From G963556115 sp963667375 (GTDB lineage: Bacteria; Planctomycetota; SZUA-567): a stretch of DNA of 64,000 nucleotides. The notes beneath the pieces are model-generated. The model did not search any database, had not been told where the DNA came from, and was given only the letters and a program-made list of their open reading frames with translations. The position numbers and the translations under genes were made by a program. Shown here piece after piece: positions 36,317-48,998 of this stretch (within the stretch, counting starts at the first letter, position 1; each line of letters begins with the position of its first letter). The DNA is taken from positions 2,108,001 to 2,172,000 of the forward strand of contig OY763323.1 of assembly GCA_963667375.1 (NCBI GenBank), in the 5' to 3' direction.

Positions 36317-38431
36317 ATGAGTGCAAAAGAAGTAAATAAAAATATGGAGCAGGTTATTTCGGAGCTACGAGATGAAAATCTGCAGTTGAGGCGTAAGCTT
36401 GAACAGGCTGAGTGTATCGGGCTGAGAGATAATTTTTTAGAATATTCGGATGACTGCATAGCATTGTTCAGAGGAAGGCAATGTCTAAAGGCTAATTCTG
36501 CATTCAAGAAGCGTATTGGCTCTATGCAGATGATGCTCGAAGAGGTTTCGCTTACAGATCTTTTTAGTGAAGTTGCGGATGAGCAACTTATTCAGGATAT
36601 TTTGGCTGCTGGAGATGATACTGCTTTTGAAGCGAGAATATCCGGTAGTGAGGGTGCCTTCTTTGCTCAAATTAGAATCCATTTTTTGAATGATACGGTG
36701 GATAAAACTTTTTTTCTTACGATTACTGATATTGATAAATGGAAAAAAAAGGAATTACAGCTTAGTTTTGAACATAATGAACTGGAAGCGATATTTGATA
36801 CCAGTCTTATTGGACTGTTGTATTTAGATGACAGCCGTATTGTAAGGCGTATTAATCAGCGTGGTGTAGAAATTTTCCGGTTGCAGAATGATGGTTTAAT
36901 CGTAGGAAAATCTTTGCGGAGTTTTCATATAGATGATAAATCATATGAAGATTTTTCAAAATTTTATGGTGATATTCTCCGTGACGGCAAGGTTTTGGCT
37001 GTTGAATATCCTATGAAAACCTCCGATGGTGGTATTTTCTGGCTTCATCTTTCCGGAAGGTCGGTGTATGATGCCGGAAAATTTTTAGGAACAATCTGGA
37101 TTTTTGATGATATTTCACAGCGCCGGCAGGTTCAGCACGAGCTTCAGCGAACAACTCAGGAATTAAACGCATATTTTGAGAACAGCCTGATTGGTATGCT
37201 TATATTCGATGTTGATGTAGATGGACAGCGAATAGTATCCAGGGTAAATAAAAAATTTGCGGAACTTGCCGGGCTGACTTATAAAGAAAAGGTTATTGGT
37301 GAGTCAACCGATGTTTTTGCATGCTCCCGGTTAAATTTTATCGAATTATTTAATCAGATTGTTAGTGATCTTGAGAAAGCTGATAGAACGTATTTTGAGC
37401 GTGAGCTTGTAAGAAAAAATGGCGGTAAAATTTGGGTTACCGGGTTTGCCCAGTGTCTTGATTCTGTAGAACAGGAGGATAGAACACGCAAAATTATTGT
37501 CATGCTCGATGATACGACCGAAAAGAAAGCTGACAGGCTGAAATTAGAAGAAGCAAATGCTGAACTTGAGACTTATTTTAATAATAGTATGGTAGGCATT
37601 GTCGTTTCCGGTGAGGATCGGATTATTCGGCGTGCTAATAAACGTATTTGCGATATTCTCGGTTATAGTAAGGTGGCTGATCTTGTTGGCAAATCACTTT
37701 CTGATGTAAATTTTAAAATTAATGTGGCAGGGGAAGAGCTTGAGTCATTCAAGAATATACTTAAAACACATAAGGTATTCAAAAGAGAGCTGAGTATAAG
37801 AAAAAAGAATAACCGTGATATCTGGATATGTGTATCTGGTAAGGCTGTTGACAGTAATACGCCGGCGGATCTCGGTAAGGGTATTGTTTGGGTTGTTGAG
37901 GATATAACCGCACGTAAAATAGCTGAAGCCAAACTGGTGAACCTGGCTTGTATAGATGAGCTCACCGGCGTGAATAACCGGCGTAATTTTATGAATTTAT
38001 GTGAGCGCGCGGTTTCGGTCGCAAGGCGTAAAAAACAAGAAGTTGCGCTATTTATGATTGACCTAGATTATTTTAAAATAATTAATGATACCTATGGGCA
38101 TGCAGTAGGGGATGAGACATTACGCCTTTTTGCTCAGATATGTAAGCAATCACTCCGTCCATCAGATATTCTTGGACGTATCGGTGGTGAGGAATTCGCA
38201 GTATTTTTGCCTGAGACCTCCAAGCATGATGCTCTGATGGTTGCTCAACGGTTACGCCGAAAAGTTAATGAATATTTTGAAGAGACTTCAGCTGATGTTC
38301 CTGCGATGACCATTAGTATTGGGGTAAGTTGTTTTTCTCGTGGCGAAGAGCTGTCAGAGGTCTTGAAAAGGGCTGATAAAGCTTTGTATAAAGCAAAAGA
38401 CGCCGGGCGTAATAGAGTGATTGTAGATTAA
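36317..38431 (+). CDS. Multi-PAS diguanylate cyclase
   Basis: A soluble protein of about 704 residues. A short coiled coil comes first, then four PAS-type modules, at about 40-140 (degenerate), 155-275, 285-405 and 420-540; each of the last three starts with an aYF(N)NSxxG-type motif. The C-terminal GGDEF domain has MIDLDYFKIINDTYGH and GRIGGEEFAV. RPSD, before the loop, is an intact RxxD feedback site. It should make cyclic di-GMP in response to a cytosolic signal sensed by the PAS modules. GTG 36308 is an alternative start; neither has a strong ribosome binding site. Confidence 0.88.
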   Translation: MSAKEVNKNMEQVISELRDENLQLRRKLEQAECIGLRDNFLEYSDDCIALFRGRQCLKANSAFKKRIGSMQMMLEEVSLTDLFSEVADEQLIQDILAAGDDTAFEARISGSEGAFFAQIRIHFLNDTVDKTFFLTITDIDKWKKKELQLSFEHNELEAIFDTSLIGLLYLDDSRIVRRINQRGVEIFRLQNDGLIVGKSLRSFHIDDKSYEDFSKFYGDILRDGKVLAVEYPMKTSDGGIFWLHLSGRSVYDAGKFLGTIWIFDDISQRRQVQHELQRTTQELNAYFENSLIGMLIFDVDVDGQRIVSRVNKKFAELAGLTYKEKVIGESTDVFACSRLNFIELFNQIVSDLEKADRTYFERELVRKNGGKIWVTGFAQCLDSVEQEDRTRKIIVMLDDTTEKKADRLKLEEANAELETYFNNSMVGIVVSGEDRIIRRANKRICDILGYSKVADLVGKSLSDVNFKINVAGEELESFKNILKTHKVFKRELSIRKKNNRDIWICVSGKAVDSNTPADLGKGIVWVVEDITARKIAEAKLVNLACIDELTGVNNRRNFMNLCERAVSVARRKKQEVALFMIDLDYFKIINDTYGHAVGDETLRLFAQICKQSLRPSDILGRIGGEEFAVFLPETSKHDALMVAQRLRRKVNEYFEETSADVPAMTISIGVSCFSRGEELSEVLKRADKALYKAKDAGRNRVIVD

Positions 38432-38535
38432 TTATGTTAATATTTTTTTATTATTTATATATAATTAATAATGAAGATAAGTGCGTTAATTAATTCTTTG
38501 TTTATTGAGTTAAAATAATTATTTAGGTGTAGTCG

Positions 38536-38576
38536 AAAAAAATAGCTGCCGGTGACAATCGGCAGCTATTTTTTTA
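38536..38576. terminator. Terminator, probably bidirectional
   Basis: Stem ATAGCTGCCG (38542-38551) with CGGCAGCTAT (38560-38569), with A-run before and T-run after. It ends the PAS-GGDEF transcript. The rest of the 407-base gap 38432-38838 is AT-rich with no gene seen; it should hold the promoter of the nucleotidyltransferase gene. Confidence 0.9.
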
Positions 38577-38838
38577 TTTGATATTATTTTTTGGGGATTA
38601 GGATAAAAAAAATGCGGTGATTATTAGAACAATTCGTATTGTTTTTAATAGGGATTGCAGGTATTTAAGGTGCAATTATAATAAAAATTTGTTAAGATAT
38701 GTTTGCGCGGTAAAGTATTGGAGTGTATACTGAATTTATAATGGAAGTTTCAGGTTTTTAATTAAAAACAGGATGTTTTGATTGTTTTCCTGCGAAATAA
38801 ATTTTAGTTGATTATTGTGCTAAAAAAGTAGGGTAGAA

Positions 38839-39342
38839 ATGAGTGTAATGGATAAATATGCTAAAATAGTGTCTTTTGCTGAGTTTGCTGAGTTGCGTGA
38901 TTCACTGGGTAAAATAGTTTGTACCTCCGGTGGTTACGATCCGATACATCCAGGGCACGCGACATGCATTATTGAGTCAAAAAAATATGGGGATACTTTG
39001 GTTGTTGTTGTAAACGGAGATGCCTTTTTAAGGGCAAAAAAAGGCAAAAATTTTCAGGATCTTGCTACCAGATCTATGCTTGTTAGTTGTATTCGTGAGG
39101 TTGATTATGTTATTCCTTTTGAGATTGAAGATGATATGACGGTTTGTGTTGCCCTTGACGAGATAAGACCGCATATATTTACAAAAGGTGGTGATAGAAC
39201 AGATTATACGAATATACCTGAATGGGATATATGTCAGAAACATGGTATAGAAATAGTACCTCAGGTAGGGCTGGATAAAGAATGGAGCAGTTCTGATTTT
39301 TTAAAAGAGTGGGGGCAATTCTGGGCTGAGAATAAAGCATAA
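38839..39342 (+). CDS. Cytidylyltransferase-like nucleotidyltransferase (RfaE2-like)
   Basis: A 167-residue protein of the HxGH nucleotidyltransferase family. CTSGGYDPIHPGHATCI holds the HPGH motif, and the C-terminal EWSSSDFL replaces the usual ISST(S) segment. It activates a sugar or alcohol phosphate with a nucleotide. ADP-heptose synthesis (RfaE C-domain type) is the nearest known role. AGGG lies upstream of the ATG. Confidence 0.8.
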   Translation: MSVMDKYAKIVSFAEFAELRDSLGKIVCTSGGYDPIHPGHATCIIESKKYGDTLVVVVNGDAFLRAKKGKNFQDLATRSMLVSCIREVDYVIPFEIEDDMTVCVALDEIRPHIFTKGGDRTDYTNIPEWDICQKHGIEIVPQVGLDKEWSSSDFLKEWGQFWAENKA

Positions 39343-39582
39343 TTTTTTTGATGGGTATTGACAATTATTCTTGTTATTATGCGAATGATACGAAAAAATA
39401 AGTGCTATATAATATTATAAGTTACTCAGGTAAGCCATAAGGAGAAATACTGTAATTTGAATAATGTTTTCAAAAGAGCAATTTTTGCAGTACTTTGTAG
39501 TTTATGTATTGTTTTTGATTAGAAGAGTGTGACTCTGTTTATAGAGCAGTATTCTTCGATAGCTTGAAGAAGGGGAATATTT

Positions 39583-39903
39583 ATGGATATAACTGTAACT
39601 GCAATACATATGGAAATAGAAGACGCTGTTAAAGAGTACGCTGAGGAAAAACTTGGTGGAATTGATAAATTTTATAATGGTGCACACAGCATTGAGGTTA
39701 TTTTGAAGAGTGATCATAAAAAGATACACTGTGAAGCTATAATACATGTTAAAAAACATGGTACTGTAGTCGTTGATGTTGCAAGAGATGAGCTTTTTGA
39801 AGCAATTGATGTGGCCTCAGATAAGTGTGAGCGCCAAATGAGAAGGTTGAAGGAGAAGATTGAATCTAAGCGCTATGAAGGAGCCGAAGAAGATTCTGAG
39901 TAA
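39583..39903 (+). CDS. hpf: Ribosome hibernation promoting factor (short form)
   Basis: A 106-residue HPF/YfiA protein. It binds the 30S subunit in stationary phase and blocks translation. MDITVTAIHMEI starts the beta-alpha-beta fold, and DLFEAIDVASDKCERQMRRLKEK-type sequence near residue 70 onward is the conserved helix. It lacks the C-terminal dimerisation tail of long HPF. AAGGGG lies upstream of the ATG. It heads the hpf-ptsN-yvcK-ptsH run, as hpf does in the rpoN clusters of Proteobacteria. Confidence 0.93.
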   Translation: MDITVTAIHMEIEDAVKEYAEEKLGGIDKFYNGAHSIEVILKSDHKKIHCEAIIHVKKHGTVVVDVARDELFEAIDVASDKCERQMRRLKEKIESKRYEGAEEDSE

Positions 39904-39916
39904 GTATATAATTGTT

Positions 39917-39943
39917 CGCCTGTCCTGCTTATCGGGACAGGCG
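39917..39943 (+). terminator. Hairpin after hpf, possible terminator or attenuator
   Basis: Nine-pair stem CGCCTGTCC (39917-39925) with GGACAGGCG (39935-39943). No T-run follows directly, so it may stabilise the hpf message or only partly end transcription before ptsN. Confidence 0.55.
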
Positions 39944-40131
39944 AGAGAATTTTAAGCGGTGTAAATAAAAGTCTGGAGTTGTTACTCAATGATTTGTGCT
40001 TTTTTTATTGCGTGCTTTTAGCAATATGGTACAATCAAATCATATATGTAGGGTTATCTGCTTTTAGATTATTAATTTGTATGTTTAATCTAGGTTGAAA
40101 TCTCATTTTATAAGATTAAGGATTTAATATT

Positions 40132-40602
40132 ATGCTGTTTAAAGATCTATTAACAAACGAGTCTATAATTGGGAATTTGGTATCAAACTCGAGAAATGAA
40201 GTCCTCGCTGAAATGGTTGACAAATTAATCAAAATAGGCGAAATTTCTGCGGATAGCCGTGATGCGTTACTTTCTGCGCTTATTGAAAGGGAGGAAATTA
40301 CCAGTACCGGTTTGGGACAGGGGATAGCTATCCCACATGCGAAACATCCTTCAATCAATAAAATGATAGGTTTGATAGCCCGCAGTAAGGAAGGTGTTGA
40401 GTTTAGTTCTTTGGATGGCAAGCCGGTTAATATTTTTATTATGCTGTTATCCTCCCAGGATTTGATTCAGAAACATCTTGAGTCGCTGGCTTATGTTGCA
40501 AAAAATTTGAACGATCCAATTTTCAGGAGTTTTATTCTGAATGCACGTGATGAAAAAGAAATAGTCGCTCTGCTTGAGGAAGCAGACCTCAAAGGAAATT
40601 AA
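40132..40602 (+). CDS. ptsN: PTS IIA protein of the nitrogen-PTS (PtsN) type
   Basis: A 156-residue EIIA of the fructose/nitrogen family. The phosphorylated His is His69 in GIAIPHAKH. There are no IIB or IIC domains, fitting a regulatory role rather than sugar transport. AAGGA lies nine bases before the ATG. It should receive phosphate from the HPr encoded two genes downstream. Confidence 0.92.
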   Translation: MLFKDLLTNESIIGNLVSNSRNEVLAEMVDKLIKIGEISADSRDALLSALIEREEITSTGLGQGIAIPHAKHPSINKMIGLIARSKEGVEFSSLDGKPVNIFIMLLSSQDLIQKHLESLAYVAKNLNDPIFRSFILNARDEKEIVALLEEADLKGN

Positions 40603-40671
40603 GCTGTTTCTGCTGTTGTGTTTAATAGTGATTATTTTAAAAATATTTTATAGTAGACAGGTCGTTGATGC

Positions 40672-41925
40672 ATGGCAAAATTACCTTGGTTTTCTACAAC
40701 ATTGGGACTTAAGAGGTGGCTCTTTCTTGTAGTTCTGGGAGTTTGTCTGATTATTTTCGCTGCTGTAGCTGTAACTGTCGGTGTGTTGAGCGTAACAACC
40801 TCAAGTAATATATTAGAAGTATTCAGCCCATATGCTATTGCATTATTTTTCTTTGTTTTGGGGTGTTTTGTCGTTGTTTACGCTGGGTATAAATTATTCA
40901 AGAGATTTGAATTTCTAGTAAAGCCCAAGGATGAGGATAGGGGAATTGCTGAACTGGCTGTTTTGCGGTCACGGTTAGAGCAGGGTCCGAAAGTGGTTTG
41001 TATTGGTGGTGGGACCGGTTTGAACTGTCTGTTATCCGGGTTGCGCGAATACAGTTCGCAGATAACGGCTGTTGTTAGTGTAGCAGATGATGGTGGCTCT
41101 TCAGGTAGACTTCGAAATGAATTTGGAATGTTGCCTCCAGGTGATATCCGGAACTGTTTGAGTGCTCTTGCCGATGCAGGACCGCTGATGACACAATTGA
41201 TGCAGTATCGTTTTACTGAAGGGGATCTTGCAGGACATTCGTTTGGAAATCTTTTGATAATGGTTTTGACGAATATCAAAGGTAGTTTTGCCATGGCTGT
41301 AAGGGAGGTTAACAGGATTTTTAAAGTTAGAGGCGAAGTTTTGCCGGCTACTTTGAATCATGTTACACTTGTGGCTACTCATGATGATGGGACGAAGACA
41401 ACAGGGCAGAAACGTGTTTCGATGTGTGGAAAGCCCATTGTGGGATTAGAATTAAAACCAGAACCAGGTGATACTCCGAATGATGTTTTGGAGAGAATTA
41501 AAGATGCAGACTTAATAGTTCTTGGACCGGGGAGTCTTTATACCAGCATTATGCCAAATTTGCTTGATAAGAAGCTTGCTGAGGCGGTATCTGCCAGTTC
41601 TGCAAAAGTGGTATTTGTTATAAATACTTCACAGCAGATGGGTGAAACTAAGGGTTATAAAGTAAGTGATTATCTTGATGCTCTTGTTAGGATAGTTCCA
41701 GAATTAAAAATTGATATGGCCTTAGTTAATAGTTTTAGACCTTCTCAGGAAGTGCTCGATGTTTTAGAGGGAAAGGGAATTGGTATTACCGAATTTGATA
41801 TCGAAGCCTGTAAAAAACACGATGTGCGAGTGCGCCTGAGAGATGTGATTAATATCGATAATCCTGAAAAGCATGATCCGGATAAATTAGCATATGCATT
41901 AATGGAAGATTTTAGTTTGGAATAA
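40672..41925 (+). CDS. YvcK/CofD-family protein with N-terminal membrane anchor
   Basis: A 417-residue protein. Two membrane segments (about 17-40 and 50-72) precede a YvcK-like domain. CIGGGTGLNCLLSGL is the nucleotide-sugar-binding loop, and ADDGGSSGRLR and PPGDIRNCLSAL are the family signatures. YvcK binds UDP-sugars and links central metabolism to cell-wall synthesis. The membrane anchor is an addition to the shorter Bacillus form. In this cluster it occupies the place held by rapZ in Proteobacteria. Confidence 0.88.
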   Translation: MAKLPWFSTTLGLKRWLFLVVLGVCLIIFAAVAVTVGVLSVTTSSNILEVFSPYAIALFFFVLGCFVVVYAGYKLFKRFEFLVKPKDEDRGIAELAVLRSRLEQGPKVVCIGGGTGLNCLLSGLREYSSQITAVVSVADDGGSSGRLRNEFGMLPPGDIRNCLSALADAGPLMTQLMQYRFTEGDLAGHSFGNLLIMVLTNIKGSFAMAVREVNRIFKVRGEVLPATLNHVTLVATHDDGTKTTGQKRVSMCGKPIVGLELKPEPGDTPNDVLERIKDADLIVLGPGSLYTSIMPNLLDKKLAEAVSASSAKVVFVINTSQQMGETKGYKVSDYLDALVRIVPELKIDMALVNSFRPSQEVLDVLEGKGIGITEFDIEACKKHDVRVRLRDVINIDNPEKHDPDKLAYALMEDFSLE

Positions 41926-41987
41926 GGTTAAAATTTTGTTTGCTGCTGGTTAATGGTGAATTGTGGTTTTAAGGCAGGGGGGTAGAT

Positions 41988-42266
41988 GTGAGTGATAAAG
42001 TGACAATAAACGTGGTTGTTCGTAATAAGTATGGACTTCATGCGAGGCCTGCATCACTCTTTGTTCAGGTCTGTAATAGATTTAATAGCGATATTACTGT
42101 TCACCATAATTCAATGAAAATAAGCGGCAAGAATATTCTTGATATTATGACCTTGGGGGCAGAATCTGGTACAGAGCTCAAAATTGAACTGTCTGGAGTA
42201 GATGCTGAAGAAGCTGCGAAAGAGATAAATGATCTTTTTGAGAGTAATTTTGGTGAATCGGATTGA
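41988..42266 (+). CDS. ptsH: HPr phosphocarrier protein
   Basis: A 92-residue HPr. His18 in KYGLHARPA is the phosphorylated residue. The regulatory Ser46 of Firmicutes HPr, in the KSIMGVMSLG segment, aligns with Asn here (KNILDIMTLG), so control by an HPr kinase at this position looks impossible. GTG 41988 follows a G-rich ribosome binding site by five bases. Enzyme I is not in the window. Confidence 0.92.
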   Translation: MSDKVTINVVVRNKYGLHARPASLFVQVCNRFNSDITVHHNSMKISGKNILDIMTLGAESGTELKIELSGVDAEEAAKEINDLFESNFGESD

Positions 42267-42381
42267 TTAATATTCAATATATCCGATCATTGTTGATTGT
42301 ATAAGTTGTTTATGGGTAGGTTGTTATAAAATAAAAGCTTTTTCCTCTAAATAAAATTTATAATAATGCTTGTAATGGATA

Positions 42382-42609
42382 TTGTTTTTCGTAATATCTT
42401 TCTTCACCGAGTTTGGCTGGGTTGTTACTGGCTGCTGGACTGAAGATCCTGGGAAGCGATTCTTTCTCCTGCTGCTTGTAAATAAAGATCCGGGTGAGCT
42501 TGAAAAAAGTTTTAAAAAAGTGGTTGACAAAGAGCTGAGTTTCAGTATATTTGTAAATCCGCTCGAAAGGGAAGTGAGAATTTGCTCTTTTGAGGATAAC
42601 AAAAACTAA
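42382..42609 (+). CDS. Possible small orphan protein
   Basis: A 75-codon frame between ptsH and the rRNA promoter, with plausible protein composition (EFGWVVTGCW near the start, then a charged C-terminal half). The start would be TTG 42382 with only a weak GGA just upstream. I recognise no family, so it may be a remnant or not expressed. The opposite strand has an overlapping frame that looks less protein-like. Confidence 0.3.
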   Translation: MFFVISFFTEFGWVVTGCWTEDPGKRFFLLLLVNKDPGELEKSFKKVVDKELSFSIFVNPLEREVRICSFEDNKN

Positions 42610-42762
42610 GATCGTATTTATGACGATAAAGTGGTTCTGCGCTTATAGTTTTTAAAAATTTTTTAATTTAACCTCTTGTCTTTGAAATTAGTTTGACTAT
42701 GATAAAGAGGGTTGAGCAAAAGCTTGACTTTGAGAGATTAAAAAATAAAAATAAAAAAATGC

Positions 42763-42790
42763 TTGACAATGCTGATCTAAATCATATAAT
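42763..42790 (+). promoter_or_regulatory. rRNA operon promoter
   Basis: TTGACA at 42763-42768 and TATAAT at 42785-42790, separated by 16 bases: perfect hexamers in an AT-rich stretch. Transcription should start near 42797, giving a leader of about 370 bases before 16S. Confidence 0.9.
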
Positions 42791-43022
42791 TGTTAAAGCA
42801 ATTTGAGAATAACAGCTGCGCTGTTCAAGTGGTTTTAGTTCTTCTAGCGCGGCCCGGAAACGGCCTTTTTCGAGGGAATTCGAGATAGGCGGTTTTTTTT
42901 CTCTCTAAATTTGAAAAATGTTAATGTTTGATGTATGAAAAGTTCGATTACTGTTATACATTAAATATAGCGAAAAGATATTTAAGTCCTGCTAAGTTTC
43001 AGGCAAGTGATCTTTGAAATAT

Positions 43023-43035
43023 AATGAATAGCCAT
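43023..43035 (+). other. 16S precursor processing stem, left arm
   Basis: AATGAATAGCCAT pairs perfectly with ATGGCTATTCATT at 44829-44841, enclosing the 16S gene. This is the RNase III-type stalk that brings the ends of the 16S precursor together. Confidence 0.85.
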
Positions 43036-43090
43036 ACGTTCTTGTTATATGCTTGAGGACCTCAATTAATTTGGGGGTTTTAACGAGTAC

Positions 43091-43117
43091 AGAGCAGAGA
43101 AAAACTGCTCTTTAAAA
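43091..43117 (+). promoter_or_regulatory. boxA-like antitermination element within a hairpin
   Basis: TGCTCTTTAAAA at 43106-43117 closely matches the rRNA boxA recognised by the NusB/S10 complex. AGAGCAG at 43091-43097 can pair with CTGCTCT at 43105-43111, so the first half of boxA can be drawn into a hairpin with a seven-base A-rich loop. Confidence 0.7.
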
Positions 43118-43170
43118 ATCAAATTGCCAGAGACATTGATCTAGCCATCAATGTTTATGATAAACTTTTC

Positions 43171-44726
<1,556 letters not shown>

Positions 44727-44887
44727 CAACTTAGCTGTTGATGAAGTATCCCGGGATAGCAATCAGTAAATATTGATTGTCCCACGGGAGTGGATTCAGC
44801 AGAACATCAGCCAAGCATTATAGGACTGATGGCTATTCATTTTTTGATATTATGCGGTACTACAGGATTGAAGGTGGTCGGAACTAT

Positions 44888-44963
44888 GGGGGTGTAGCTC
44901 AGTTGGGAGAGCGCCTGCTTTGCAAGCAGGAGGTCCTCGGTTCGAACCCGTGCACCTCCACCA
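44888..44963 (+). tRNA. tRNA-Ala (anticodon TGC)
   Basis: A 76-base cloverleaf with acceptor GGGGGTG pairing with CACCTCC, anticodon stem CCTGC/GCAGG around TTTGCAA, a TTCGAAC T-arm and encoded CCA. It lies in the 16S-23S spacer. Confidence 0.97.
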
Positions 44964-44981
44964 TGATGCGAGTAAACAGGT

Positions 44982-45058
44982 GGGCTTGTAGCTCAGTTGG
45001 TTAGAGCGCATCCCTGATAAGGATGAGGCCGATGGTTCGAATCCATCCAAGCCCACCA
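44982..45058 (+). tRNA. tRNA-Ile (anticodon GAT)
   Basis: A 77-base cloverleaf with acceptor GGGCTTG pairing with CAAGCCC, anticodon loop CTGATAA flanked by CATCC/GGATG, and encoded CCA. It follows tRNA-Ala by 18 bases, the reverse of the Ile-Ala order in E. coli. Confidence 0.97.
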
Positions 45059-45397
45059 TTTGATCTCGTGGTTGTACCGTTGAGATAAGCTTTTTTGAGG
45101 CTTCGTTTCCTCAGATAGTTCTTTGATAATCGAGTAAAGACGTAATAGTATTAATTTATACAATCCTATGTTGATATAAAAGCAAGCTTAAATTACGGTT
45201 TAAGCAATAGTAAATTTGCTGCAATATCACCATATGAGTTGATGTTGAGTGTATAAGTTAAACAGTTACATCCTTAACAAAGTAAATAGATGTTTAAAAA
45301 AATATCTATTGCGGAAGATAAACTAACTAATTTATCGTGTTTGATTTATAAATAGTCTTTTCCGAGGCTATTTAGAACAGCTCTTTTAAATATTGAG

Positions 45398-45410
45398 TTT
45401 AGAAGAGTTG

Positions 45411-45418
<8 letters not shown>
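45398..45418 (+). other. 23S precursor processing stem, left arm
   Basis: These 21 bases pair with 48342-48362 (16 perfect pairs, one G-U pair, four more). The innermost eight pairs form helix 1 of mature 23S and the rest is the precursor stalk. Confidence 0.85.
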
Positions 45419-48351
<2,933 letters not shown>

Positions 48352-48549
48352 ACTCTTTTAAATTCAGTTTTATCAGAGTGTAAGTAAAGCAAACACAATT
48401 AATCCGCATATTATGGATGGAGTGTTTAACAAAACCTCAACATTATAAATAATATTACTTACAACTTTACTCGATTTGATCTTACAGCTGAACACTCTTG
48501 CTTATTCACTGATAATGTAGAATACCTGGAGTAGTTCCGCTAGCCGTTT

Positions 48550-48657
48550 TTCCGGCGGCTATAGCAAAGAGGATACGCCTGTTCCCATTCCGAACACAGC
48601 AGCTAAGCTCTTACGCGCCGATGATACTGTTCTCGGGAAAGTAGGTCGTCGCCGGAA
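48550..48657 (+). rRNA. rrf: 5S ribosomal RNA
   Basis: A gene of about 108 bases bounded by the closing stem TTCCGGCG/CGCCGGAA. It contains CCTGTTCCCATTCCGAACAC and GGGAAAGTAGGTCG, as in bacterial 5S. Confidence 0.95.
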
Positions 48658-48670
48658 TCTTATTTATAAA

Positions 48671-48702
48671 GATACTCACTGACATGTGAGTATCTTTTTT
48701 TT
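48671..48702 (+). terminator. rRNA operon terminator
   Basis: Stem GATACTCAC (48671-48679) with GTGAGTATC (48686-48694), followed by eight T, 14 bases after 5S. Confidence 0.95.
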
Positions 48703-48998
48703 GTGCTTGAATTTAAAATCTCTCTGAATTATGATTTGATTCTGCACCTTTGGATAATAATATGGAATAGTTAATTTTGAATTTGCCTGGACTAAGAGTC
48801 GTGTTGAGAAGATAGGTGAGAAAATGACTGCGCGCTGCTGTATATAGAATAGCTGAAGTGTTTACTTAAATGGCGAATACTTTAAATACACTGGAATGGT
48901 GCTTTTAGTATTAAATTAGAGTTGGATGAATACTGAAATGATAATAGCTAAAATCATAAGAATTACATATATAATTAGTTTTCTCATATTATAATTCG
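48703..48998. other. AT-rich intergenic region between rRNA operon and ATPase gene
   Basis: No confident gene. A 22-codon hydrophobic frame (48926-48994, MNTEMIIAKIIRITYIISFL) exists on the + strand, but with only a poor ribosome binding site. The segment is as AT-rich as the neighbouring ATPase gene and may belong to the same acquired insert. Confidence 0.4.

Noticed and set aside
42841..42900. Early terminator or attenuator in the rRNA leader (GGCC hairpin plus T-run near 42865)
   Set aside because: The stem is only about four pairs and the longer T-run further on has no stem before it; too weak to call.
48926..48994. 22-codon hydrophobic peptide frame, possible type I toxin
   Set aside because: Composition is what AT-rich DNA gives by chance, the ribosome binding site is poor, and no antisense RNA promoter was recognised.
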